Shown: positions 39,902 through 52,981, counted from the first letter of the stretch. The stretch: 64,000 bases of DNA from Lethocerus indicus (GCA_019843655.1 JACDQD010000010.1:3641637-3705636); one strand, 5' to 3'. The notes: generated by a model from the sequence alone, not told the origin. Numbers and translations are program-made.

Positions 39902-40815
39902 ATCGAATTGCAGTGAATAACTATAAGTTTTTCAGGGTTGAGTTTACAATATAAGGACATGTATGCGAACAGTGGTTGGGAAGTGATAACGAAAAGTGTA
40001 GCATTTTCGGTTTACGAGTTCTCAGATTTTCGTTCAGCTCCAATTTATTACCTTAACTACTTGAGTAAGCACTTTATCACTACACAAGCAGTGTAGTCGT
40101 GACGACCGCTACTCAAACAGTTAAAATCATCACGTGTCAATAAAATCGATCGGTCATGTCATGGCAACCGATTCAAAACATCTCAAAGACTCCCAATTCG
40201 GTTAAATATGTAATAACATGATGGGGAAAATGCCGCCGGGAGAAAAATGACGATTTCGCCCGTTAACGTCCGTTAACGATTCGTCGCTCCATGGTAAACA
40301 AGCGGTTTGATGCTAATGCACACGATATTCTCGCGATTTCGACTAGTAATTCTTGCGAATTGCAATTCCAACAGTTACACATACGTATATTTCTTCTCCT
40401 CCGTAATATAATTAGTTTACATTAAATTCATGGTGGTCATTTTGGTGAGTAGGAATTACAGCTATTGAGCACTTTTCAACCTTGAATTAAAAGCAACAGA
40501 AACGCCCCGGTTACAGTTTATAAGACGAAACGATTAGGCCTTAATTGCACGAAATAATTATTTTACACCTGTAATTGAAACTATTAAGACTCTATATCCA
40601 TTAATGAAGACCAGGGCTCTATCTCTCCATTCTTTTCAAAGTAGGATCAGATATTCACTTCAAATATTCCGAAATACGTTTTACACTTTTTTCTGTTAAT
40701 TTCTAACAATCGAGATAATAATTCTATCAGTTCTAATTGTTAAATTTCATGCGATGACAACCATTTGGTCTATTCTAACCGACGGAATAGACTCGGAGCA
40801 GTAGCACCCTGGGAA

Positions 40816-40839
40816 CCGGTCTAATGAGTAATAGACCGG
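40816..40839. repeat. Small hairpin with CCGGTCTA arms
   Basis: CCGGTCTA (40816-40823) and TAGACCGG (40832-40839) are perfect 8-bp arms around an 8-nt loop. The arm resembles the AACCGGTCTAGC motif found at 61936, 36322, 26092 and 19628, so it may be another remnant. Confidence 0.35.
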
Positions 40840-42020
40840 CAGATATAAATCGGAAGAACATTCCCACTGGAGTTGTAGAACCGCTCTAGGGGTTTATTGC
40901 TTTCTCGGGAGGGGGGAAAAAACTGCCCTTTAAAAGGAAATTCGTTAAAGACATACGGCTACAACATTCTCGATTTGGCCGGACAGGAAACTCGGAATCG
41001 TCGAACCGCGGAGGATATCAACCGTAAAATTGCCCTTAAAATTTCTTTGATGACACAATCCTACAAATAAATTATAAAATAAATTCGATATTTAATTTGC
41101 TTCGCCAATATTTCTTGACATTCATCAAGGAGATTCGGACTAGCCCTTCCGAACTCGAACTAGACCGGTTTCAGTAACTAACCAAAGCTAGTTGGTATGT
41201 AACATACCAAACTCTGGTCTGCATAACTCCCAGTAATACTCTACATTAAGGCTTTGATACAAACAGACCGGTATATTTCTTGAGGGTTATTCCCCTCGAT
41301 GTTCGTCATCTTGTTCGCTCATCTCATAAGGAATTTTTCATAAGAAGAAGCCCAAAATTCTTTCTGGCTATGGAAGAAAACCATACCGGCAAATGCCATA
41401 AAAACACAACCATCGATAAAAGGTACCGAAAAATCAAAAACTACTAGAGGTACAAGAGATATCACTCGTGATATTTCGTTGTCCAAATAACTTAATCGTT
41501 AAAGTATCAATATATCAGCCATTCGTGTGAAGATTTCAACGGTAATATTGAAACAACGTTTGTATAAAATATAAGGTCGAGGACATATAATTATCGGCTT
41601 TCATCACTCCTCTGTTAGTACTTTTTTCGCATTCCTTCAGATGTCTACCCCTCAATCATTTACTGCCACGTCTATTTACGGTTATTGTTGCCCGTGGCGA
41701 CAGTTACAGTCAATACCTGCGACTGGCTAACAATCCCAAGGGGGGAAAGGCAGAAGAAAAACAAGTTCAAAAGAAAGTTTCCACGACTTCACATGTAAAT
41801 AAAACTGCTGAGGGGCGTCCGGAATTCAAGCGAAAGCCCATCAATTATTAAAACGCCTAATTGTACAGTAACGAAAGGGAATGTCAAAACCGGGGAGGGA
41901 GGAGAGGGCTTCATCATGAAAGGGCGTTCCGATTGTTAACTAATGGCTTCTCTGTCATTCCACCCCCCCTTCTCATTCATTCGGTCGATCGATCAATCGA
42001 TTTGATACTCGTCGATCTAG

Positions 42021-42046
42021 TCCTCCTCCTCCTCCTCCTCCTCCTC
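42021..42046. repeat. (TCC)n trinucleotide microsatellite
   Basis: About eight CTC/TCC units without interruption; preceded by the small palindromic run CGGTCGATCGATCAATCGA. Confidence 0.9.
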
Positions 42047-42639
42047 ACAACTCTCTGTAACATCCAGCAAATAAATTATTTAAGAAATCGATTTTTCGAA
42101 AGGTCGGCTTCGGTCTCGGCCCGGAGATAACGGTAATGGCGAAATTACGTGTAATTTCGAAAGCGTTCGATTCCAACCGTGTGGGGAGAGGTGGGTATAG
42201 GGGGATAATTTATTTTCTGTTTCCGGAGGACTAACAACGATGAAGGGGGTACAAAATCGAACGGCATCAAGGATGATACAAAATTGAACGCGTCAATTTC
42301 TTTCACTAGACCAGCCCGCTTTTGATAGATCGTAAGACCTTTGTCGAATTCGCATCATCTCATACCATTCCAGGTGAAACCTTTGAAATCATATATATAA
42401 TTATTTCACATTAAGCACGAACGAAAAGATATTGGATAGCGGTCCGATTCTGTTAATTATATTTAAGGTATACCGTAATATTGACGTAATATGTAATAAG
42501 TTTAAATGAACAGTGTTTCCGATGAAAACTGAAGCCTCAAGTTGAGGGCCGAGCACGCATAACAGTAAAAATAAAATTGTGTTCCAAGGAAAGATGCGGT
42601 TTCCAGTCTGGTTTTCTCTATATTTAGCTACTAGCATTT

Positions 42640-42970
42640 CCAGTCCGACTAGTTAGCTGTCCCATTCGGTCGATACGAAGACGGCCTATACCGCTACCGA
42701 TGGTTTTTAGCCTGTAGGCCGATAAACCTGTTGCTTCCCCTGGGACTTGGTGCCGAAAATCACGGCTAGAAACAAGTTTCTCTTGCGCCCGGGGTCCAGA
42801 GAGGAGATTGACTGGCGCTTAGTAAGCTAATCGCCGCCAACCTACCTGGCCCTAATGAGTCCAGGAACGTGGAAACTTTCCCCCGTTGCGGCTTTGTCGC
42901 CCCTCATAGTTAGCTCGCCACGGCGAACTATTACAACTTGGTGACTTCAATCGCGAATTCGAACTTGGTG
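42640..42970. other. GC-rich patch of unknown nature
   Basis: About 330 bp of balanced GC-rich sequence containing GCTACCGATGG (as in family A tails) and many CpGs. No ORF of note and no match to a named family that I can make. Confidence 0.3.
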
Positions 42971-43511
42971 CACAAATTTCGGCTTTCTGCTGCCATCAGT
43001 AGCAAACCACTAATACATTGAGGTAATACGAAACGAGGTCCCGAATACAAAAAATAATATATTCGTGTAAATGTGTCAACCTGCTTATTGTACACTAAGC
43101 GTCAAGTCAAATCGTTAAGAATGAAAAATATGTTGTTGTTGTTTTATACAAATAATTTACTACTATCCTGCCATCTCTTATACAGCTGTGTTCAACGATC
43201 GCGATCACAGGAACGTTCACAAATGAAATTAATTCCTACAGTCATCAAGACTATAGTTGAAACAGAAAATATTCAAAGAATTTATTTCGCCCATCAATAT
43301 GTCCAAAATCAGTATAGTCCTCACTTTTTCATTCATTGTTCATAAATGTATACCCTAATTTGAACATTCTGACCTCTAATTCTGCACGTTTGTAGCCCAT
43401 TTGCGAGTCCTTACGTTTTAACCCGATTTGAATTCAACCACAACTAATGCATCCAGATAAGATATAGACTATGTTAATTTTTAATTCAAAAACAATCCAA
43501 AAACAACTTAC

Positions 43512-43551
43512 TGCATCTGTAAATCTTGCCAGCTAAGTCTTGTCAACATAC
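43512..43551 (-). other. Cryptic RS-exon of ratchet point 1 (40 nt)
   Basis: Beginning at the ratchet acceptor, 40 nt run to a second strong donor ATGCA|GTAAGTTG (GT at 43511-43510). RS-exons of this size help define ratchet acceptors and are normally skipped when the upstream regenerated donor is used. In the phase left by exon 1 the 40 nt contain no stop codon, so inclusion as a tiny cassette exon is not excluded. Confidence 0.5.
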
Positions 43552-43590
43552 CTGAAACAAAGAAATAGAAAATTAGAATAGGAGATAAAT
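43546..43590 (-). other. Ratchet point 1: abutted 3' and 5' splice sites
   Basis: Minus strand: a long pyrimidine tract TTTTCTATTTCTTTGTTTCAG is followed without any exon by GTATGTTG; the junction is between 43552 and 43551. A branch-point match CTAAT lies 20-24 nt upstream (43576-43572). Family knowledge: such zero-length-exon sites are ratchet points used in recursive splicing of long arthropod introns; after the first splicing step the junction regenerates a donor. It lies 19.5 kb from the exon 1 donor. This is the best acceptor of the three. Confidence 0.65.
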
Positions 43591-46140
43591 CTCGTTACTT
43601 TCTTAATATTAATCAACAATTTCGTTTATACTTCAACCCACCAATAATGGCACTTTTCCTTATATATTCGTGATATCAGAACTGGAAGAATGTATCTAAT
43701 TTTCATCAAGCAATGAAAATAATATACCCTCATCTGTCAATATTCATACAACTATGCTGCTATGATAGCGTAATTTACACTGTAATCTGGAAAGTTAAAT
43801 TCGTAATTCTCATTACATACATTTAGAGACGGTTCTAAAGATTGTTCCCTCCGGCTACACTTACACGCAGAAAGGATCGGAAAAGGAAATTTCACGATTG
43901 CATAAGTCGGCCGTTTATTCTCACGGCAAATTTCAAAGGTAATTTTCAAACGGCGAGCTAATTGCAAAGAACAGGTTCTGTTCCCCCTTCCCTCAGCCAC
44001 TCCAGGGTAGCCCAAAGACCGTTACATAAAAGACAAATAGGCTTTTAAAACTGAGCGGAACTTAACTTTCAAGTTGAGAAATTGGAGAAAGGCAACAAAA
44101 GGAAAAGCCGTTTTATACCAGATATGGGAGGGCCCAGACGGAGATTTATTTTTTCATTCATCTCTTCCCTCTTTCGGCTTGTCCTAGGATGTTATTCAAC
44201 TTAACGATGCTTGTACAGAGTTGTGAAAAATAGCTGTAAAATTTCTTCTGTAGGAACGCTAGCGAAATCATTTCTTTTAATTAGGCTCTTAAGTAACACA
44301 GCTCCTTGTGCCTTACATGGAAAATTAATCGATTCCAGTATTCAGCAATGCCGACTAGTATACTTCGAAACAGCGTTTCACACGCAACATGAAAACAAGA
44401 CGACGAGGTATTTATCTCGCTTGAAAAACCTAACCGGTGCAACATTTCAGTCAGGTTATTGCGGCTGAAAACAAATTTCGAATGTGCAGATAACACAAGA
44501 AGAAATTATTTCCACTTCAATAGCTAATTTTCCCGTCGATGTATGACTCCAGGTGTAGAAATGCGGCATTGAGGTTGACTACATCTATAAATCATGTTAA
44601 CTAAACAACACATGACATACAGACATTTATTACTCTTAGTTTTAGAGAAATATTTTGTACGACGGACACGTCTTTAAGAAACGCATTTGGCGATAAGTTT
44701 TAAAGAATGACTTTATTCTCTTAAATTATGAAATACGAACTAAAGGACCCCATTAAATCCGTACGCCGGGGAGACGACTGTAACGATCTATTGCGACAAT
44801 TATGAATTGAAATAATCACACTTTTTTATATTTATTCACTGTTTTCTGTATTGTTACAATTGAATTATTTCCTCTCTTTTTGAAGAGAGGTTTCAAAAGG
44901 ACAGGTCTCGAAAACTTTCTTCGGCCAGAGGGGAAAGTCAACTCTGGGTGGCAGCCTGATTTTCGGCAATTAGGCGAAAATAATTACACAGCCAACCCCC
45001 CCCCCTGCCATGCCTGTCAGCGTTGCCAACTAAATTATTTCGACAAATTCAATTACAGGAGGGGGGAAAGGAAAAAAAACGACATAAACTTGCCGGGACT
45101 TGTCGGACAAGGAAGCGTCCGCGTCGGCACGGCGTGTTCAAGTCGCATTCGAGTGAAAACTGACTTTATACCCGGCTGTTCACAATCTGATTGGGTTCTC
45201 TGAATCCTGTCCGAGAAACCGGTTGGAACGGGGCGAAGCGTCTAAGCCCATTGTTTAGCGGCATCTGCGATAATAAAGTATCTTCGGCCAATCGGCAACA
45301 ATTAAGTTCGGTATGATGCGCTAACGTAGTGTGCCAAGTGTTTATGATATTACCTTTGCAGTGGCTATAATAATTGCCATTCGCATCGACAGGAAAAATG
45401 GGAAGAATCGAATTTTGTAGTATTTAGTTAATTATTTTTTAATGGGCATTTTTTGAGCAAATTGAAACAATTCGATCGGAGATTTTGAATTTGGCTGTCC
45501 AGTGAAAAGAAAAACAAACTGAAAAAATGAACGAAACAAATATTTATCAAGCCATATTTGTTTAAAACAACGAGATATAAACAGACCTCAAAGTTGAGAT
45601 AATGTAAACTCCTTGTCTAGTGTGTAACTTGCTATCGCCATTGTTGGGCCTGGGGTAAAGACATCTATAATTCATCGACGTCAACGTGTTACATGTCATT
45701 GAGTATGCAATAATAGACACACGGACGGAAGGAACGAAAGTAAGATGTGTTTGTATGAAAATTTACATATTTGACTACAATATTTAGTCTGAAGGGCCAT
45801 TTTAGGCCTCCGTGCCCTATGCTTTTTTGCAATAAGCATAGGAATAACGTAGCAATTATGTAGGCTTCTAAGAAACGAACGCCGAAATCACCTTTACGAA
45901 TTCTGTAAATTTTAATTAAACAACTATTTATTCTATCATACTCTATTTCCTATTCAGTGTTTCTGTAAACATTCCCGGAGTTCATTGGTTTCGCTCATTT
46001 TATAAGTTTAGGTAGCTCCTAAAGAACAAATTGTACACACGTTCCCAAGCATTTTACAAACTTAGATTATGCCGGTCTTAATTGATCGTAAAAACAGAGC
46101 TCAAGACGTAAAACAATGAACTCGTTTTTTTTCATAACGG

Positions 46141-46400
46141 AGGCCCTTGTAAGGGCCGGTTAACGGCGACGTGAATTCTATCTAGGGTCGGCGGCTAGAA
46201 GACTAGGCTGGGGGCGAGACTTGGCAACGCCGCCTACTCTACTGTCTACTAGACAAGCACCCCTACCTGCCTTCACCGGTAGGACTTAAACTCCGGGGAC
46301 TTGTTCCGCCGGCGGTGGGAGACAGAGGAGGGAGACCGACGATCCACGGACTGAGATACGCCGGATCGAGACAGAGGACCGCCCAGAGATAAAACGGTTC
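46141..46400. other. GC-rich, CpG-rich patch with hairpins
   Basis: A sharp GC island in AT-rich sequence. It opens with the hairpin GGCCCTTGTAAGGGCC and includes TGTCTACTAGACA and CCGCCGGCGG. The block GGCGGTGGGAGACAGAGG resembles the family A tail GACGGTGGGAGAAA, so a repeat origin is possible. No frame is convincingly coding. Confidence 0.35.
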
Positions 46401-49400
46401 AGATAAAACTCAAGTATCGGTTATTTTACGGAACCCAGGTGTACAGGCCTTGTGTATTGTGAACCTGTTACTGGTTAAAAGGGAGGAGGATAAGAATAAT
46501 AAAAAAAAACAAAAACGGTGTTTCGATTCGCTGATAAATTTCCGAGATTAGATAAACCGGTATCTCGAATCGAAGACAGCATACTTCTGAAAGACCGGCA
46601 CCGAAATAAAGACCAGTAATATGATATTATTGATCAATCCTTCCTCATATATACTGATTGTATGTTATATACTGAGCTTGAATTTGATACTGATCACGAC
46701 CGAATACTGTAATTTAAAATAGTAATACTGCCATTGGTTAGCGCTATAGCCCCACTTAAAGTAAGATCTGCAATCGATTCGCCTTCATTACTAGTAAATC
46801 AAGTCAAACAATTGGAGGTAAGTATGATTTCAGAATAACTTCGTGAGAGTTTTGGATTTAATACAAATTAAGAATAGTACTGTATTCAGATAACATTCCA
46901 TAAGAAATAATCTCATATTTCGTATCGGTTTGGTCGTACAAAGGAACCAATACGAGGATTACAGTGTAATTCATATTTTACTGAACATCAAAGTGACAAA
47001 GGTATAAATCGGTTTAAAAATTGTCTTTAAAAAATATTTATTTGCATGTAACAGCCATTAGGAGGGCTTTTAAGCGCCTGACGCAATTCCCCCTCCCTAT
47101 TCATTTACGATAAAGGCATAAAATATTCACTTAATTTTCAAGAACCTTAATTTTTAAATCCTCAAAGCAAAGGGAGTGCCATCTCAGATAAAAAAGGAAA
47201 AAAGTAAGGCTGATGGGGAGGAAATGAGGAGCGATCGATCAGATTTTTTACATTTAAAAAATCAAAATTGTAAACTGTGGATGCCTCCCATTGTCATCCA
47301 GATAAACATTCAGGAGCTTCTGCAGGTACTAAGAATGTCTATCGTTCATTGGTATATTATTCAAGCTAATTATTTTATTGCTCCCCACTGATATTTAATT
47401 GGAACTAATTTAAAAGAGACGCTTGCTTGTCGAGTTTAATTGGAATATTTATCAGCGTGTATAACACTGTTAATATAAAAACCTTCATAACTAACAAGTC
47501 TAACAGGGCATTACTCCAGTTACACAGAGTCGGTGCTCGGTTTTACATTTTGAACCGTGAGAACTATTGATTATTCAACAAATGAAGTAATAAAGCGATC
47601 TTTACGCAATAACAATTTCCTGTGGAATTAATTGAGGATATATCTGTTAGTTTCATTTCAACGCAGTGCAGAGGAAGCTTTTTCTCCTTTAAGTCCCTAA
47701 TTTAATCTACCATTCTGATTTTTTTAAAAGCATTTTTCGGTGTAAACATTGAAATTTATGTTATAAAATACCCAATTAAAAATCCATGCATAAATTCCCT
47801 CCCACGTACTCGCAACTGTGAACTCAATGGCGGTTTATTTGAGTTCTGGGTTTATTTGAGATTCGCAGGTACTCGGTCCAAATTGTGCAATTGAATGAAA
47901 AGGGCGGAACACCAACTTTTCATTCAATTCCAAATTTGAATTAAACAACCGTGTACAAACTCGACTCGGCGGTCTATTTCCTATCCACTGTATTGAGAGC
48001 AGAACTTCCAGACATGCCACCCGGACGAGGTTTAAAAAAAAAAACAACTATCCAGTTATAGAATAGTTAATGTTCCTGTAAACATCCCCGTACAATTCTG
48101 TATCTAGGGTTTTTCTAGTATTATCGGAAGGTCGAATGCACAATACAGAAATGCAAGTATTATCCATTAAGTATAAGATAGAGAACCTTATCAGGTCCTG
48201 AACTTTTTTGGACTAATCCATCTTGTGAAGCGGATGTATTCTAAACATAAGTTATGTGCGTAGGTGAAATTTTTGATGAATGTGCGAACAAACAGTTTCG
48301 GTACACCTCCAAATGTAGGACCTATCTCGAAAACAAAGGGTGGTTAGATACATGTACGAAATCATGAACAAAACGGAACATCTGGTTCACATTTTTGTAT
48401 ATCCTATCTCTCGTGTAGATCTAAAAACACGAATAAGATTAATAGTCAATTAATTGTTTTAAACTCTCTGTAAGGCCGGGCGTGTAGAATATTAATTGCT
48501 AACTTAAGCCTACTCAATGAGTCCGGTTGGGATTCAGATTAGACAGGCTCAGCGGGCTTGAGAAGAATACAGAATAAGATTACTAAGGCGGCTTGTTACG
48601 CCTAATAAGGACCAATGAAACGGGGCGCAATCGATTGGTTACGAACCGACGACGGTAAGGAAAAGGGCGGCCCGGTTCATTTTTACACTTTCCTTTTTTT
48701 TCTCTCTCTTTTCTATTTACCGAGGATGGCCACACTGTACCAATGATCAAACGTTAAACGCTAAATTTCATATGCTCCAAATTAAACCCCCGTACCAGCG
48801 GGTATTAACGCATACATGGAACGCGCTATTTAGTACTTCCCTACAAGCCCAGAACCCGTTTTCTGCCTCGCCCCAATCAGGGGCACTGGATAATTGCCTT
48901 TTCAATCTTTAATTTTAACGAGTTATGCATAAGTGTTATTTAACGAGTTGAAAAACACGTACGCACTCGCGTTATATAAATAGTAAGTTTTGCATACGTT
49001 TTTGCACCATAATATATTGAAATTAAATAAAGATATACAGTAAGATATTTTGATTTACGCACGTAGAAAACATAACATAAAAAAATTTACCAATCAATAT
49101 ATATTGTACAATAGTTTATAAAGAGTGTTACTGCTTGGAAGTCAATTTGAAAACTTAAGTAGCCTATTAATTACATCAGTAAATATGTCACTTGATGAGC
49201 TGTCATCCATACTATCCTAATGGCTAAAATAGATTCAATTTATCAGAAATCGAAAATTACCAATGCGAACTGCGATTATTACTGATCGTACTAACCGATT
49301 GCTATTGTCCATTTAATGTACTGTCAATTTGAGACTGGCTCCAACTTTAGGAGCAATTTAACACATAATTTCTCCCGTTCGGCCCGACCACGAGTTATTT

Positions 49401-49610
49401 TTTTCAGTTCTTTCTCTCTTGTGGTTGGCACCGGTGAAAGTTCTGCTCTCAAATTGCCTGGCGACCGGTCCTTATAAAATTAGGGCCTGAACTAATTTAT
49501 TTCCTAATCATCGCTGGCTCATTGTTGTTCTCCCGGCGAATCTTTGGAAGGGATATTCGATACCGCCTCCCGGAGGCGTTCGTACCGATGTTGGGAGAAA
49601 CCTCTCAACC
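49401..49610 (+). repeat. Family A interspersed repeat, best copy
   Basis: The most complete copy. Diagnostic blocks in order: GGTTGGCACCGGTGAAAG, TTCTGCTCTCAAATTGCCTG, GCGACCGGTCCTTATAAAAT, GAACTAATTTATTTCCT, ATCGCTGGCTCATT, AAGGGATATTC, and a tail ACCGATGTTGGGAGAAACC. The same order of blocks occurs at 36751, 28690, 19628 and reversed at 12860. No ORF, so non-autonomous; class unknown. Confidence 0.6.
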
Positions 49611-50225
49611 GCCACTTATTCTTGCAAAATCTGGCATTAATCAATTAACCCCCAAAAGCAATCATCGATTGTCGTGACTTAGCAGCGGTCCGGTGAACTG
49701 TAGCTTTTACAACCGCTAATGCATCAATATCCGTAATGGACTGGTGGTGATGACGAAGCCATGTTTGTGCAGAACGCGCGGGGGGGGGAGTAGGGGGTGG
49801 CACAACTGTTGTTGGGCAGGGGTGGCCGTTAAGCCCGGGGTTGTAGGGTTTGATCTAATTGGTCTAATTAAATGGGGACGGGCGGGGGCACCGGTCAAGT
49901 AAATGTAGTAGCAACAAATATTTGCTCACTAGTTAATGATTTCTAAATAACGGGCGGAATTTATATGGGCACTGTTGGTGATTTAACTCGTGCAGAAATA
50001 TTCATACCAATGAGTCTTTTTTGGCTCAGCGGGAAAAATGATAACCCGACATTGCTAGATTGCACACGTGAAAAAAAATTACTACTGAATAAAGTTTATG
50101 GTCGTGTAGGTAATATTCAGTGTCCTGCATATTCCTGACACAAAATGCTGCTAAGAAACAAAAAAATTTTTGAAAATCTAAGTGAAACTGTAATCACGCT
50201 GAGAGTAATACGGACGTCGGTTTAA

Positions 50226-50263
50226 GGACTTTACTGAATCTCGGGACTATTACAGTAAAGTCC
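50226..50263. repeat. Short perfect inverted repeat
   Basis: GGACTTTACTG (50226-50236) and CAGTAAAGTCC (50253-50263) are perfect 11-bp arms with a 16-nt loop. Too short and isolated to classify; arms this long can arise by chance in a window of this size. Confidence 0.5.
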
Positions 50264-51168
50264 GAATCTAACCCCTGTACAGGAATGGATCTGTAGAAAG
50301 TTTCAAGTCACGATTCGCGCCTTCCTCCCCCGGCTCGCAGTCGTTTTAATAATCTTCGACGAGCGGTTCAGAAGTTATTTCTCTATTTTTCGCGCCTCGC
50401 ATCGACCTTCCCCGGTCGAGAATAATCGGCCGGTTTGGCCGATCGAATAAGAAAGTCGTTACTAACGACGGAGGGATCACCCGGCGGTAAATTAATAAGG
50501 CATACGAACAACCAACAATTTGTGGGGCCCCCCGTGGGGCCGCCCACGCCAGCGCAGGAAATTGGACGTTTAAGTTTTATTATTGAAATCCGACCAGTTT
50601 TTCGTTCCGTTCCTGTTGTCCCTTTTTTCCTCCCCGTTTCCCTTCAGCCCCGGCGGAAAAACCTTCGGCGATAATCGACGAAGGTAATTTTCGATAACTC
50701 GCTTAATATATGCATTAGAAATGGTTGCCGAGGAACGGGCCCAGAAAGGATCCGAGTTCTACTAAATTCGGAACATTTTACAAGTTGAATTGGCCGAGTT
50801 GCACGACATACCGGGACATGTTTTGGATATCCTTACAAGTTGGTAAAACTACCAAAATACCGTGGTAATTATATTCTAAAACACGACTGTAATAACTCAA
50901 AACTGATTTTACCTAATTCAATTAAGTTCGCGGGTTTCCTAAAACATTGCAGAAATTGCGGCGTTTCTTGTGCAGTATTCCCAGGACTGGAAGTTCGGCT
51001 ACTATGAGGCCTAAATTGGGGTTGTTTGACAGTTAACCAGTTGGTTGAAGGACGGGGGATCCCCCGGCTTCCGTTTCATGCCCGGAGGTTGAGGGGGTCG
51101 GTGTCAAATTTATTAATTAAACTTGCATAATCCTTTTGGGGCTGCCAGTGTGGTGGAGGAGGGGGTGG

Positions 51169-51170
<2 letters not shown>

Positions 51171-51202
<32 letters not shown>
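51171..51202. repeat. (AG)n microsatellite
   Basis: 16 pure AG units; reads (CT)n on the gene strand. Confidence 0.95.
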
Positions 51203-51207
<5 letters not shown>

Positions 51208-52907
51208 GTAAAAGCCTCGGCCATCTTAATAAGTTGTGAAATTTTAATCGCTCATCCTCTTGTTGGACCGCTTCCACGCCCGGATTTCCGACCGTGTTAT
51301 AGAATACCCTTGCTTGAAGGGCGAGGGAGGAAAGTTATGTCGAGACTATTTCTGCCCGAATTAATATTTTACTATATATTTTCTTCAATCTAGTTTCTAC
51401 TACAGCATACTTATGCTCTTTTCAAGGTGTATTCTTTATATGGCGTTTCATTTGAAAAAGGTGTACTCTGTTTTTGTCTTTGCTAGTTTTTAGAGAGCGG
51501 CGGAATATGCCTCTGAAACTATTATATATTTATTATATAGTGTGATTGGTTGCTTGGAATTTTTTGCAGTTGCGTTCCTTTATTAGTAATTGTTTATGTC
51601 CTGTTCTAACTCTGTTGAGTATTACGGATCCCTTACACATTAGAAGGGTTTCTGATCCTCACCGATGACAGTAGCGTTATTATGTTGCTCCTGAAGTTTT
51701 CACTAAACTTTCGCGGCACCCACACTAATACATAGAATGGGAAATAATAATAATAATGTTAACTAGTTTTTAAATAAATTGTGGATAACATTAAAGGAGA
51801 AAATTCTTATTTTCCTGTGGACAGGGTAACATTTAGCGAAAAGCTGACAGTCTACAAACTACCCCCTTTACAATTCAATGGAGGGATCCGAAACCGGTAT
51901 CAAGCGAGATGTTCCAATTGATAAATTGTTGATACTATCATTACGTTTTACCATTGATAATATTTAAGAAACTAAGGAAATTTTAAAGTTTACTATATGT
52001 TCATAAAGTCAAATTCATGTTGATAAAATTTTAGTTCAATAATCTAACCGTGTATTTTCTTGCAACACTAATATGTAAATGAGTTTACGGACTCGTACAT
52101 CCGTGAAGTTTTCATTAAAACAATATAATCTGTAAAACCGGTTGGACAGGAGAATGTCGCTACCGTTTGAATGGGGCAGAACAAAGGTTACTGCCGTTTC
52201 AGCATTGTTACTGTGCGCCTTGCAGTTGTTTGACTGGGCGAGGAGGAAAAACCGGGTTCTGGTGCCAACTTGGGAAGGAAATATTTTTGAAGGAATCGCT
52301 GCCAATATCCCACCGGTGGCTCGGTGCCATTACACCCGTCCAACATCCAGACTATTTGAAACGAACCCCACAGCACCGAGGAACACTATCTATTAGAATT
52401 CAACATTAATTCGACCGAAACTATTACAGAAACGGGATAAAGAAACCAGTATACATGCATTATACTGCTCAGTGTGAATACATCCATCTTCGCTTTTAAT
52501 ACAAATTTAATATAAATATTTATTTACAATTCTAGTTTCGATATCAGAAACGTAATCGATCTATCAACCGGTAAGCCAAAAGCTATCGAGTGTAAGTCAC
52601 GGCGAAGATCATTAGACAGTAAATATGGACAGACAATATTGCAAACATAAGGCATAATTGCCAATATATATAAAATGATACTATTTGAGTGTATTTGTAT
52701 AAATATTATACAGAATAGGCTGAACAATTCTGCTATAAGTAACAATGCAATGATGCTAGTCACGGTTTCAGATGGGCCTTGTCTATCAATTTTAACAACG
52801 GATAGTACAACGGAAGACAAAGTGAGCGGTTTAAATTACCAGAAGAAGTACGAGCTTTTTTCGATATCATACCGAACAATTGTTACTGATTCCCCTGTTA
52901 GGGTCAC

Positions 52908-52950
52908 TTTCTCGCTCTCTTTCTCACTCACTCATTCTGCCTCTCTTAAG

Positions 52951-52981
<31 letters not shown>

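Larger units (their letters stand above)
24826..43551 (-). other. Giant intron, recursive segment 2 (about 18.7 kb)
   Basis: No coding exon is recognised. Named contents: a GC-rich patch at 42640, a (TCC)n tract at 42021, a small foldback at 40816, (TA)n at 39848, GC-rich patches near 39060-39300, 35920-36360 and 33000-33190, family A repeats at 36751 and 28690, an inverted repeat at 35181, tRNA-like B-box remnants at 33841, 31236 and 30978, family C copies at 27972 and 25147, and the inverted-arm element at 26092. Elsewhere AT-rich sequence without visible structure. Confidence 0.45.

Noticed and set aside
42350..42385. Plus-strand ACCATTCCAG|GTGAAACC, abutted acceptor/donor
   Set aside because: Moderate acceptor, weak donor, wrong strand; kept as a control for how often such sites arise.
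2878..43590. Treating the three CAG|GT sites as ordinary exon starts of one coding chain
   Set aside because: Each would be a 39-44 nt exon beginning with a donor consensus; three such coincidences are less likely than ratchet points, though point 3 remains open.
46795..46835. Plus-strand GAG|GTAAGTATG followed by ATTTCAG
   Set aside because: Donor and acceptor are under 20 nt apart, too short for an intron.
52142..52396. 84-codon plus frame that seemed protein-like
   Set aside because: Overlapped by two further frames in other phases and by a minus frame; no recognisable motif.
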